Assembly (NCBI GenBank): GCA_030606845.1
Contig: JAUWFP010000018.1
Span: 1 to 18,157 of the forward strand
DNA from: Anaerolineales bacterium
GTDB lineage: Bacteria; Chloroflexota; Anaerolineae; Anaerolineales; E44-bin32
Direction of reading: 5' to 3'
Length of the DNA: 18,157 nt
Of this stretch, positions 7,302 to 14,738 are shown piece by piece. How positions within the stretch are numbered: the stretch's first letter is position 1; the number at the start of each line of letters is the position of its first letter. The position numbers and the translations under genes are program-made. Under the pieces are notes generated by a model. The model saw nothing but the letters and a program-made list of their open reading frames with translations. It had not been told where the DNA came from and did not search any database.

Positions 7302-8708
7302 TTACTCCTTTTCCATGTCATCTGCATCTGAGTCCTCAGGTGCAGAATCCATACCATTATTCTCTTCTTTGCCGTTAACTTCTATAGTAGATACATCCTG
7401 TTCTTCTGTTTCACCTTTGGCGATTGCAATTATGCGGCGTATTGCCTTATCGGTAAGAACATCCATGGCAATGCGATGACGCCCTGCGGGGGATTCGAAC
7501 GCTTCAAGAAGTCGTTTATCAGCTTCCGCCCCTAAAGGTTCGATAAGGCGCTTAATCTCAGCGTCAATTTCATCGTCTTCTACCTTCAGTTCCTCAACGT
7601 CGACAATTTTGCCCAATACAAGGCCGCGCTTGATACGCTCAATTGCTTCAGGTTCGAGCTCCTCGCGGAGATCTTCCTCCGTTTTTCCTTCGATCTTCAA
7701 ATAATCCTCGAGCGCAAGATTTTGGTTACCCAGGCGCATACGTAGATCTTGCAGGAGGTTCTCCGTCTCTTCCTGAAGGACGATGGGCGGATATTCCACA
7801 GAAGCTCCTTCGACGATTTTCTGCATGATTTCGTCCCTGTGTTGGTTTTCCGCCTCCATTTCCGCCTGTTTCTGAAGGTTCTCGCGAAACTTCACTCGCA
7901 GATCGAGCAAGCTTTCAAATTCACCCAAGTTTTGCGCCAGTTCGTCCGACCACTCCGGGATGAAGCGGGATTTCACTTCCAGGCACTTGATGTGAAACTT
8001 GGCTGCTCGTTTTCTCAGATCTTCATTTGGATGGTCGTCAGGAAAAGTGTATTCGTAGGATTTTTCATCCCCGGCGGTCAGGCCCAGAAGATGCTCCATA
8101 ACGCCAGGGGTGGGGACATCGGTATCCGGGTCGACCAGGACGGAGATGTCCTTCATGTCGAGCAATTGTGCGTCTTCCTCTTCCTCTGGATCAAGGAGTT
8201 CGCCAGATAAATCGATGATCACCAGATCTGACTCTTCAGCCGGGCGATCGACAGGTTCTATCAACGCTTGTCGCTGACGAATTTCCTCTATTGCCTCTTC
8301 AAAAGCCTCGTCCGTGACTTCAGCGTCTTCGAAGGGGATCCTAATATCTCGATATGCGCCCAGGTCGACCTCGGGCGCAAGGGGCACCATATAGCGAAGC
8401 TTGAGCGGATCTTCACGGATAACTTCCTCTAGCGAGCCGGGAGCGTAAGGTTCGATCTCGGCTTCTTCGAGGGCGTCACGATAGATTTCCTGGCCGAGGC
8501 GCTCCAGCGCCTCTTCGAAGATAACATCTTCACCGAATTTCCCCACGACAACCTCGTAGGGCGCCTTCCCAGGGCGAAATCCGGGAATCTTGGTCCCTCG
8601 GCTGAGACGTCGTGCGGCGGCGTGCATTGCTGTCTGAAGTTGGTCCGAAGCGACTTCAATTTGAAGTTCAACTTGGCGGTTTTCCAGGTCCTGTCTTTCG
8701 ATTTTCAA
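7302..8708 (-). CDS. tig: Trigger factor, ribosome-associated chaperone
   Basis: 468 residues. The ribosome-docking loop GFRPGKAP is at residues 43-50 in the N-terminal domain (1-115). An FKBP-type prolyl isomerase domain follows (about 150-250), then the helical C-terminal substrate-binding arms (about 255-430). The last 35 residues are a low-complexity acidic tail. Trigger factor sits at the exit tunnel of the ribosome and shields nascent chains. The start codon is TTG at 8708, supported by AAGGA 6 bp upstream and by the first residues (MKIERQDLENRQVELQIEV), which align with the family start. It heads the tig-clpP-clpX cluster and lies just below a tRNA-Leu transcription unit. Confidence 0.96.
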   Translation of the reverse strand: MKIERQDLENRQVELQIEVASDQLQTAMHAAARRLSRGTKIPGFRPGKAPYEVVVGKFGEDVIFEEALERLGQEIYRDALEEAEIEPYAPGSLEEVIREDPLKLRYMVPLAPEVDLGAYRDIRIPFEDAEVTDEAFEEAIEEIRQRQALIEPVDRPAEESDLVIIDLSGELLDPEEEEDAQLLDMKDISVLVDPDTDVPTPGVMEHLLGLTAGDEKSYEYTFPDDHPNEDLRKRAAKFHIKCLEVKSRFIPEWSDELAQNLGEFESLLDLRVKFRENLQKQAEMEAENQHRDEIMQKIVEGASVEYPPIVLQEETENLLQDLRMRLGNQNLALEDYLKIEGKTEEDLREELEPEAIERIKRGLVLGKIVDVEELKVEDDEIDAEIKRLIEPLGAEADKRLLEAFESPAGRHRIAMDVLTDKAIRRIIAIAKGETEEQDVSTIEVNGKEENNGMDSAPEDSDADDMEKE

Positions 8709-8755
8709 TATCCTTTCCTTCCTGGCAGTTATGAATATTTACAGGGGAAAATTGA

Positions 8756-8786
8756 TGGCTTGATCTTCCTAAATGAGATCAAGCCA
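8756..8786 (-). terminator. Intrinsic terminator after tRNA-Leu
   Basis: TGGCTTGATCT (8756-8766) and AGATCAAGCCA (8776-8786) form a perfect 11-bp stem with a 9-nt loop. In the minus-strand direction it is followed by TCAATTTTCCCC, a short T tract. It separates the tRNA from tig, 47 bp before the tig start. Confidence 0.75.
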
Positions 8787-8802
8787 AGCGAACAGCTCGC
8801 AG

Positions 8803-8884
8803 TGGGGAAGGTGGGATTTGAACCCACACGCCCAAGGGCACGTGATTCTAAGTCACGCCTGTCTGCCAATTCCAGCACTTCCCC
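8803..8884 (-). tRNA. tRNA-Leu (anticodon UAG)
   Basis: Folds as a class II tRNA. Acceptor stem GGGGAAG/CTTCCCC with discriminator A, D-loop AATTGGCAGA, anticodon stem CGTGA/TCACG with loop CTTAGAA (anticodon UAG, reading CUN leucine codons), long variable arm GCCC-TT-GGGC, and T arm GTGGG-TTCAAAT-CCCAC. The 3' CCA is not encoded. It is 82 nt, with its own promoter upstream and a terminator downstream. Confidence 0.96.
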
Positions 8885-8894
8885 CAATGTAAAG

Positions 8895-8923
8895 ATTATA
8901 ACTTTCGCTCGAAGGAGTGTAAA
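8895..8923 (-). promoter_or_regulatory. tRNA-Leu promoter
   Basis: TTTACA (8923-8918) and a perfect TATAAT (8900-8895) with a 17-bp spacer on the minus strand. The predicted start of transcription is about 4 nt before the mature tRNA 5' end. Confidence 0.75.
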
Positions 8924-8991
8924 GGTGGGCTGGGGGGAAATGAAGGGAATCGGTTTTTATGGATGCGCAGTATAACAAATGCCGTGGTGGA

Positions 8992-10176
8992 TCAGGTGAT
9001 CTCCAGGAGTGTAGCGCGCATCTGCGCAAGATGCAGGAGATCATGGTCCGTTGTGATTCCCATCAACTCGAGCAAAGAAGAAGGACCCAGCAGGGAGTGC
9101 ACAGCGGGCCTGCCCCATTCGTCCTCGGTGAGAACATCCAGTTCTTGCAGAAGGGCCACCCGTGCTTCGAGAAAAGCACCTAACGCCTCCGGGCCGGATT
9201 GACTGATGTAATCTCGCTCCTCCGCCCAGGGATCGGTGTCGAGCGCCGTCAGATGGGGTGGTTCGGCGGCGGAGAAAGCTGCAAGCCGAGGTCGATTGAC
9301 TTCCATCTCTACATCGCGTAGATGACAGACGATTTCCACCGGCGCCCATTCACCCGCTGCAGGTCGTCGTTTCCACTCGTCGTCCGTGAGCTTATGAACG
9401 ACTGTAGCAAGCGCGCCAGCATGCCCGCGGAAGCGGGCGGATATCGCCTGCGCTGTGCGGATTTCATCGGGATCGGGGACGTCAATTTGCTGCTCTATCC
9501 ACCCAAGCAGATCGTTTAAACTTCCGCCGGGGTACTTATCACCGGGGTTGTCTGAAAGATGGAAGACGCGCATGGATAACGCTCGCGCTGGGTCGAGGTC
9601 GAGCCCGGGGTCGTTCCCTACCATCACAACTTCGTGCGGCTTGCGACCTAATTGACCGAGGATCTCGGCGTAATACGCTGGCTGGGGTTTTGTGAAGTGG
9701 AAGATTTCGTAGCTCGTAATCATCGTGAAAGGGAGTTCTTCAGGTGCCAGGTTCGCCCATCGCAGCCGCTCCTCGATCGCAACCCTCGGAAAGAGAGGGT
9801 TGGTGGCAACGACGACCTCAAAACCCTGGTTGATAAGACTCTCCACAACGGGTCTTGCCGAAGGGCGCGTGCCGGTAACGGACTTTAGCGAGGGGAAGAT
9901 CTGTTTGTAAAAAGTGTAAATCTGAGCTTCAACTTCGCCCTTGTTGAGATCCAGAGCTGGGTAGAAGTAATCCGCAAAAGCTTTTTCAAGTGTCACTCGA
10001 GGGTCGGTGTTTTCAAGCATCTTCTGGCTGCCGACGACGAGCTCGCGAATGAAACCGTCTGGAGCGAAAGTGTTCGACATGTACTCTCCCAACCGCTGGA
10101 AATAGGCTGGTAGGAAACTCTCCATCTTGTTATCAAGGAGCGTATCGTCCAAATCAAGAAGGATGGTTTTGAGCAT
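8992..10176 (-). CDS. HAD-superfamily hydrolase fused to a DinB-like domain
   Basis: 394 residues in two parts. Residues 1-230 are a HAD hydrolase: DLDDT with nucleophile D8 and acid D10, ATNP (T125), FTKPQP (K163) and VGNDPGLDLD (D189, D193). Residues 240-394 resemble the DinB four-helix metalloenzyme fold: EWAPVEIVCHLRDVE supplies H285, and DHDLLHLAQM supplies H378 and H382, the usual three-histidine metal site. DinB-like proteins often act as thiol-dependent transferases or hydrolases. The combined reaction is unknown. The ATG shares one base with the stop of the upstream cysteine-rich gene (TAATG), showing tight coupling. No Shine-Dalgarno is obvious at this junction. Confidence 0.85.
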   Translation of the reverse strand: MLKTILLDLDDTLLDNKMESFLPAYFQRLGEYMSNTFAPDGFIRELVVGSQKMLENTDPRVTLEKAFADYFYPALDLNKGEVEAQIYTFYKQIFPSLKSVTGTRPSARPVVESLINQGFEVVVATNPLFPRVAIEERLRWANLAPEELPFTMITSYEIFHFTKPQPAYYAEILGQLGRKPHEVVMVGNDPGLDLDPARALSMRVFHLSDNPGDKYPGGSLNDLLGWIEQQIDVPDPDEIRTAQAISARFRGHAGALATVVHKLTDDEWKRRPAAGEWAPVEIVCHLRDVEMEVNRPRLAAFSAAEPPHLTALDTDPWAEERDYISQSGPEALGAFLEARVALLQELDVLTEDEWGRPAVHSLLGPSSLLELMGITTDHDLLHLAQMRATLLEIT

Positions 10177-10514
10177 TATTCCTCCGCGGAGGTTCTGAAA
10201 ACTGGAAATTCAAGGTGACACTGTCCACAGCCGATTTCTGGTTCGGGCACATCCTGGAGAGTTTTCGTGCAGAAGGCTGCAATTTCGATACTTCGTCGAA
10301 GACCGAGAAAGCTGCGTTTGACCTTCGCTTCCAATACCATATTGGGGCAGGCGTTGGCCATCCTGATCCGGGGAACTTTACACTTCTCGCAAAGATCAGG
10401 CGTGTATTCTCCACCGTCGGGGGTACTCTCTAGCAGACGGCATTCCTGTATGGATCGACCTCGATTGAAGTCTTCGTAGTAATAGGGGCATTCTTTGCCG
10501 GCAGGGGTAATCAT
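10176..10514 (-). CDS. Uncharacterised cysteine-rich protein, probably metal-binding
   Basis: 112 residues with eight cysteines: C9, C25, C42, C45, C56, C82, C96 and C99. Two CxxC pairs (LCEKC and GCGQC) and the overall spacing suggest zinc or Fe-S binding; this is inference. There are no membrane segments or signal peptide. I do not recognise a named family. It sits between efp (26 bp away) and the HAD-DinB gene, whose start overlaps its stop by one base, so the three probably form an operon. No Shine-Dalgarno precedes the ATG at 10514 (ATCCCT), so translation may depend on the upstream message or on a different start. Confidence 0.7.
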   Translation of the reverse strand: MITPAGKECPYYYEDFNRGRSIQECRLLESTPDGGEYTPDLCEKCKVPRIRMANACPNMVLEAKVKRSFLGLRRSIEIAAFCTKTLQDVPEPEIGCGQCHLEFPVFRTSAEE

Positions 10515-10528
10515 AGGGATGGGGACGC

Positions 10529-10547
10529 GGTTTAGTTGAACTAAACC
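10529..10547 (-). other. Inverted repeat spanning the efp stop codon
   Basis: GGTTTAGTT (10529-10537) and AACTAAACC (10539-10547) are perfect complements. The practical hairpin is a 7-bp stem with a 5-nt loop containing the end of the efp stop region. A GC-rich stretch rather than a T tract follows on the minus strand, so termination would be inefficient. It may pause or partly attenuate readthrough into the cysteine-rich gene. Confidence 0.4.
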
Positions 10548-11098
10548 CGGGTCAAGTACTCGCCAGTGCGGGTATCGACGCGAATTTTATTGCCTTTCTC
10601 GACGAAAAGAGGGACCTGGACCTTGAGGCCGGTCTCCATCGTAACGGTTTTATTTGCGCCTGTGGCAGTGTCGCCTTTTACCGCCATTTCCGCCTCTGTG
10701 ACTTCGAGATCTACCGCAGTTGGTAGTTCAAGCTCGATCGGTTCTTGATCGTAGAACGTGAGCTTCACCTCCAAGTTTTCAGTGAGGTAATTAACTGCAT
10801 CTCCCACCGCATCGCTATCAAGCGCTGGCTGCTCGAACGAAACCACGTCCATGAAGTGGTACAGGTTCCCGTCGTAGTAGAGGAATTGGGCGGTGCGGTA
10901 ATCGAGCCGAACGTCCTGCACCCGATCGCTTGATGTGAACGATTTTTCAAGGACGGCGCCACTGCGCAAGTTGCGCACTTTTGTGCGGATCGTGGCTTTG
11001 CCCCGTCCGGGTTTATGGTGGGTGTACTCGATTACTTTAAAGAGGTTCCCGTCCAATTCAAAGGTCACGCCGTTTCGCAATTCGTTGACATCGATCAC
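10541..11098 (-). CDS. efp: Translation elongation factor P
   Basis: 185 residues, the standard three-domain size: KOW-like domain I (1-62), OB domain II (about 65-125) and OB domain III (about 130-185) ending KVQVPLFVEKGNKIRVDTRTG. EF-P relieves ribosomes stalled on polyproline. The domain I loop reads HHKPGRGKA, so the residue reaching the peptidyl-transferase centre is R32, where E. coli has lysine. The start is GTG at 11098 with AAGGA 9 bp upstream; the only nearby ATG is out of frame. It has its own promoter in the 80-bp gap after dinG. Confidence 0.96.
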   Translation of the reverse strand: MIDVNELRNGVTFELDGNLFKVIEYTHHKPGRGKATIRTKVRNLRSGAVLEKSFTSSDRVQDVRLDYRTAQFLYYDGNLYHFMDVVSFEQPALDSDAVGDAVNYLTENLEVKLTFYDQEPIELELPTAVDLEVTEAEMAVKGDTATGANKTVTMETGLKVQVPLFVEKGNKIRVDTRTGEYLTRV

Positions 11099-11141
11099 GT
11101 TGTTCCATCCTTCGACTTATATAAAGAGGTTTGATGTGTCG

Positions 11142-11171
11142 ATTATAGTCGGACGCGACGAGGGGCGTCAA
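11142..11171 (-). promoter_or_regulatory. efp promoter
   Basis: TTGACG (11171-11166) and a perfect TATAAT (11147-11142) with an 18-bp spacer on the minus strand. The predicted 5' leader of efp is about 37 nt. Confidence 0.7.
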
Positions 11172-11178
11172 TGTGCTA

Positions 11179-13959
11179 TTACAGACCAAGCCAGCGAGTC
11201 GCTGCTTCCGGAAGCTCGGCCAGGCTTCCGAGTTTGACGTTGCAGCGGGGGAGCGAATCGACGAACAAACGTCCGTAGAATTTTGAGATGATTCTGCGAT
11301 CGAAGACCACTACGACGCCTCGATCTGAGCGTGTGCGGATCAAACGGCCAAAACCCTGCCGGAAACGCAAGATGGCTTCGGGAAGCATATATTCATCGAA
11401 TGGGGATTCGTATGTGTCTGCACGAGCAGCGATGATCGGGTCGTTGGGGACTGCGAATGGTAGGCGTACTATCCCAAGCACGGAAAGAGCTGGTCCAGGG
11501 ATGTCAACGCCTTCCCAGAAAGAGCGTGTGCCGAGCAGGACGGCTTGCTCTGTTGTCCGGAAGCTCTCTAATAAGGCGTGGCGGGAAGCCCCTCTACTCT
11601 GCTCGAAAAGATGAATACCCTCACTTGTTAGGGGTTCGGCCAAGGCGCGGGCGGTAGCTTGGAGCTGAGCATTCGATGTGAAGAGGACCATTGTCTGTCC
11701 TCCGATCTCTGTAACCAGGCGGATCAATCCGCTTTCGAGTGCACGCTGATAGGCTTGTCGTTGTACGGGCTCAGGTATGTCGTTCACGAGATATAGCAAT
11801 GTGGATGATTCGTGATCGAAGGGTGAGCCCAGGGCCAGCTCGTCCGCGTCCTGTGCGTACAATCGCCGGCGGATATAGTCGAAGTCGCCGGCTGTTGTGA
11901 GTGTAGCCGAGGTCATAATTACAGCTTCTTTTTCGTGCCAAAGATAGCGTTCAACCAGCGGTCCGACTTCGAGGGGTGCGGCATGCAGCGAAAGACGCTC
12001 GCCGGGGGGTCGGACATTGGCCCAATATATATCAGCCGGGTCCGGCTCGAAGATCATCCGTTCGAGGTGTTTGTAGACCTCACCGAGGCTGCGGCGGGCG
12101 ATGCGTGCCGCGACCGACAGATTTTCGGCAGCATCGACCCCCGTCTCTGCCAGACTTTCAAGATCATCGGCCATTTCTGCGAGTTTCTCAACGATCTTGG
12201 CGAGCGGACCGCGCAGATTTTCCCAGGAGATCTCCACCTTTTCCCAATCAGGTAGCGTTCTCGTCGCGGGGACGATGCGCATCTGCTGCCCGTAGAATCC
12301 CAGCTCTCGCCCTTCACGCTGATTCTCAAGAACTTCAGAGATGTATCCGAAAAGAGTCTTGGACATCTCGATGCATTCGACGGTCCGGTCGGAGACTGCG
12401 CTGATGACTCGATCAACCTGTGTGGAACCTTCGGGAGGGAGCGAGGCGCGGGCGACTTCATAAATCTGACGCAGGAGTCCCCTTGTTCGGCTCCCCAGGT
12501 CGCGCAGAACGCGTTGAACTTCCATCTCCGTTACGCTGTAGCTCAGGCCGTTTGTCGTTGCTGACTCAAGGTGATGCGCCTCATCGATGATCAGGTATTG
12601 ATACTCGGGAATCACGCGGTTTCCGATGGCGATATCAGCCAATAAGAGCGCGTGATTAACGATAATGACGTGGGCGTGCTCTGCTGCAAGACGAGCGCGG
12701 TAATAGGGGCAAGTCCCGCCAGTATGTTGAAGGCAATTCTCGAGCGAGCAGTCCTCGTTATCTGCAGACAATCTCGCCCAGATTACAGACTCTTCCCGAG
12801 GCAGGTTGAGCTCGCTGCGATCGCCGCTGCCGCCGTTGGTCAACCAGAGCAGGAGTTTGGTGAGGACACGCGTCTCTTCTGATGATCGCGGACCCAGGCT
12901 GCGCAAGGTGTTGAAGCGGCGGGGGCAGAGGTAATTGCCGCGCCCTTTAAGAACCGCTGCTTGGTATTCAGTGCCCAGGGCCTGATTCAGGTCGGGAATG
13001 TCTTTGTGGATCAATTGATCCTGGAGGTTGAGCGTATTGGTTGAGATGACTACGGGCTGCCCGTTTTGTGTCGCCCATGCGAAGGCAGGGGCCAGGTAAG
13101 CCATCGATTTCCCTGTCCCCGTTCCAGCCTCGACCAATAAGTGCTTGTTCTCTGAGAGCGCTTCCGTCACCGCTCTCACCATGCTGATCTGCTGTGGACG
13201 ATCTTCATATCCTGGGAAAGCGCGTGCCATCGATCCTCCCGGCTCGAAAATGGAGGCGATCTCCTCCACATCAAGTGGCTCCGGGTCAACCGATGGGGTG
13301 AGTTTTTCTTCCGGAATGAGGGCTTTCGGGAACAGGGTCGGGAATTCACCCTTTGTATGTTCTTCTTTCTTACGCCTCTCACCGTAGGCCAGATCGAAAA
13401 CCCAACCGGCTCCCCATTCAATCTCCTCTCCGTAGCGGGTGATCTCCTCCAGGATGGGGAATGGGATTGCACGTGCTTCCTCGTATAGCTGAAGAAAAAC
13501 CTGGCGAGTTGTGTGGGCGTCATCTATCGCCCGGTGGGCGGCTTGTACAGGTACGCCGAGCGACTGTGCTAATGCTTGGAGACCATACCGCCCTTGGGAG
13601 GGAAGCATCACAGAAGCCAGGTCGAAAGTGTCGAGGTAGGTATTTAGCTCAAATAAGCCGCGGCGTTTCATGAATGCCAGATCGAATTGAATGTTATGCC
13701 CCAAGATGGGCAGGTCACCGATGAAAGCATCCAGATCGGAGAGAACCTTAGTGATTCGTGGAGCGCTTGAGACCATGGCGTCCGTGATGCCGGTGAGTTG
13801 AACGATGGCGGGGGGGATCGGGCGGCCGGGGTTGATGAGTTCCGACCATTCATCTTCGACGCGGTCGCCGCGAAATCGAACTGCGCCGATTTCAATGATG
13901 GCGTCGCGAGCGGGATCCAGACCGGTGGTCTCGAGGTCGAAGGAGATTAGTGATTGCAT
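11179..13959 (-). CDS. dinG: DnaQ-DinG fusion: 3'-5' exonuclease with superfamily 2 (XPD-like) helicase
   Basis: 926 residues. The N-terminal DEDDh exonuclease (1-165) has D8/E10 (DLET), D93 (HNIQFDL) and H142...D147 (HRAIDDA). The helicase follows: Walker A EAGTGTGKS (277-285), DEAH box IIDEAHHL (D459-H462), GTRSFWEGVDIPG, and motif VI QGFGRLIRTRSD. Four cysteines C345, C404, C409 and C417 lie between Walker A and DEAH, where E. coli DinG and XPD hold a [4Fe-4S] cluster. The architecture is that of Gram-positive DinG, which process structured or R-loop DNA, but the Staphylococcus version is described as lacking the cluster. The ATG at 13959 has no Shine-Dalgarno and lies only about 8 nt from the predicted transcription start. 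Confidence 0.93.
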   Translation of the reverse strand: MQSLISFDLETTGLDPARDAIIEIGAVRFRGDRVEDEWSELINPGRPIPPAIVQLTGITDAMVSSAPRITKVLSDLDAFIGDLPILGHNIQFDLAFMKRRGLFELNTYLDTFDLASVMLPSQGRYGLQALAQSLGVPVQAAHRAIDDAHTTRQVFLQLYEEARAIPFPILEEITRYGEEIEWGAGWVFDLAYGERRKKEEHTKGEFPTLFPKALIPEEKLTPSVDPEPLDVEEIASIFEPGGSMARAFPGYEDRPQQISMVRAVTEALSENKHLLVEAGTGTGKSMAYLAPAFAWATQNGQPVVISTNTLNLQDQLIHKDIPDLNQALGTEYQAAVLKGRGNYLCPRRFNTLRSLGPRSSEETRVLTKLLLWLTNGGSGDRSELNLPREESVIWARLSADNEDCSLENCLQHTGGTCPYYRARLAAEHAHVIIVNHALLLADIAIGNRVIPEYQYLIIDEAHHLESATTNGLSYSVTEMEVQRVLRDLGSRTRGLLRQIYEVARASLPPEGSTQVDRVISAVSDRTVECIEMSKTLFGYISEVLENQREGRELGFYGQQMRIVPATRTLPDWEKVEISWENLRGPLAKIVEKLAEMADDLESLAETGVDAAENLSVAARIARRSLGEVYKHLERMIFEPDPADIYWANVRPPGERLSLHAAPLEVGPLVERYLWHEKEAVIMTSATLTTAGDFDYIRRRLYAQDADELALGSPFDHESSTLLYLVNDIPEPVQRQAYQRALESGLIRLVTEIGGQTMVLFTSNAQLQATARALAEPLTSEGIHLFEQSRGASRHALLESFRTTEQAVLLGTRSFWEGVDIPGPALSVLGIVRLPFAVPNDPIIAARADTYESPFDEYMLPEAILRFRQGFGRLIRTRSDRGVVVVFDRRIISKFYGRLFVDSLPRCNVKLGSLAELPEAATRWLGL

Positions 13960-13973
13960 AGGATTGAGGGGGC

Positions 13974-13982
13974 ATTATAGCA
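13974..13982 (-). promoter_or_regulatory. dinG promoter, extended -10
   Basis: The minus strand reads TGCTATAAT (13982-13974), a perfect extended -10. No good -35 is visible. The predicted mRNA begins about 8 nt before the dinG ATG, so it is nearly leaderless. Confidence 0.6.
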
Positions 13983-13999
13983 TCCATGATAGTGCCCTA

Positions 14000-14008
14000 T
14001 GCTATACT
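14000..14008 (+). promoter_or_regulatory. Sigma factor gene promoter, extended -10
   Basis: TGCTATACT on the plus strand, with no clear -35. The predicted transcript starts near 14015, leaving about 65 nt before the small leader ORF. Confidence 0.5.
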
Positions 14009-14079
14009 GCGAAGGCATTTTAGAGGCGAGGGGTTGGCGCGGGATCATTCCGAGATCACGACTTTAGTAAGGGTAACGA

Positions 14080-14139
14080 ATGAAGGAAATTGGTGTTCTC
14101 CCTTATAGAAGATCAAGATTCAAGACCGGTGCGGCATGA
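14080..14139 (+). CDS. Possible 19-residue leader peptide ahead of the sigma factor
   Basis: ATG at 14080 with AAGGG 6 bp upstream opens a 19-codon frame encoding MKEIGVLPYRRSRFKTGAA, ending in TGA at 14137-14139. The stop overlaps the sigma factor ATG (14136) as ATGA. The sigma start itself has no good Shine-Dalgarno, so ribosomes finishing this ORF could reinitiate on it. The peptide is basic and has no recognised family. A chance ORF cannot be excluded. Confidence 0.4.
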   Translation: MKEIGVLPYRRSRFKTGAA

Positions 14140-14732
14140 AAGATCCGGCGATGGATGAAATGTCGCTGGCGCAGCGAGCGGGTTCAGATCCCGAGGCTTT
14201 CGGCGAGCTCTACGAGCGGCACGTCCGGAAGATTTACAACTATATATATTATCGAACGGGGAACGTTCATGATGCGGAGGACTTGACAGAGATGGTCTTC
14301 CAGCGAGCGCTGCGGCATGTGGCAGCGTTCGAGGATAAAGGAGTTCCCTTCACAGCCTGGTTGTATCGCATAGCGCACAACCTTGTTGCGAACTGGCACC
14401 GTGATCGCAGCCGTCGCCCGATTGTCCCGCTTGATCAGCACTTAGCGGTGACCGAAGTATCCGAGCACCCTGAATCGGAGGCGATGGCTCTTGAGGAGAC
14501 CGAGCTGCTGATGACACTCGTGCGGCAACTCCCTCCAGACCGGCAGCAGTTATTGATCCTTAAATTTGTTGAGCGTATGTCGAACGCGGAGATCGGAGAG
14601 GTGATGGATCGAAGTGAGGGGGCTGTAAAAAGCCTATATCACCGGACATTGAATGCCCTCCGCGCTGAAGCAAGACGTCTGGAGGATGAAAGCTCCGCAG
14701 CCAGATCTGCAAAAGATGTAAAAGTGGGATGA
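14136..14732 (+). CDS. ECF-type RNA polymerase sigma factor
   Basis: 198 residues with only regions 2 and 4, as in ECF sigma factors. Region 2 (about 21-92) has AFGELYERHVRKIYNYIY, DAEDLTEMVFQRAL and FTAWLYRIAHNL. Region 4 (about 128-178) has LPPDRQQLLILKFVERMSNAEIG and a helix-turn-helix ending in EGAVKSLYHRTLNAL. The target promoter cannot be told from sequence. It is divergent from dinG and followed 6 bp later by a small membrane protein that is probably its regulator. An alternative start is M6 (14151), but neither start has a strong Shine-Dalgarno; the overlap with the small ORF at 14080 favours 14136. Confidence 0.92.
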   Translation: MKDPAMDEMSLAQRAGSDPEAFGELYERHVRKIYNYIYYRTGNVHDAEDLTEMVFQRALRHVAAFEDKGVPFTAWLYRIAHNLVANWHRDRSRRPIVPLDQHLAVTEVSEHPESEAMALEETELLMTLVRQLPPDRQQLLILKFVERMSNAEIGEVMDRSEGAVKSLYHRTLNALRAEARRLEDESSAARSAKDVKVG

Positions 14733-14738
14733 AATAAG

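Larger units (their letters stand above)
13974..14008. promoter_or_regulatory. Inverted repeat forming both divergent -10 elements
   Basis: ATTATAGCAT (13974-13983) and ATGCTATACT (13999-14008) match as an inverted repeat at 9 of 10 positions, 15 bp apart. Each arm is the extended -10 of one of the two divergent genes. Confidence 0.6.

Noticed and set aside
7292..7357. Longer clpP start inside the tig 3' end
   Set aside because: The extra 22 residues have no family support and the internal ATG has a good Shine-Dalgarno.
7749..8210. Plus-strand frame of 153 codons inside tig
   Set aside because: Antisense shadow of trigger factor, no family features.
12054..12461. Frames overlapping dinG on both strands
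   Set aside because: High-GC shadows of the dinG reading frame.
13960..14135. SOS/LexA box controlling dinG
   Set aside because: No GAAC-N4-GTTC or CTGT-N8-ACAG type site is visible, so DNA-damage control by LexA cannot be supported.
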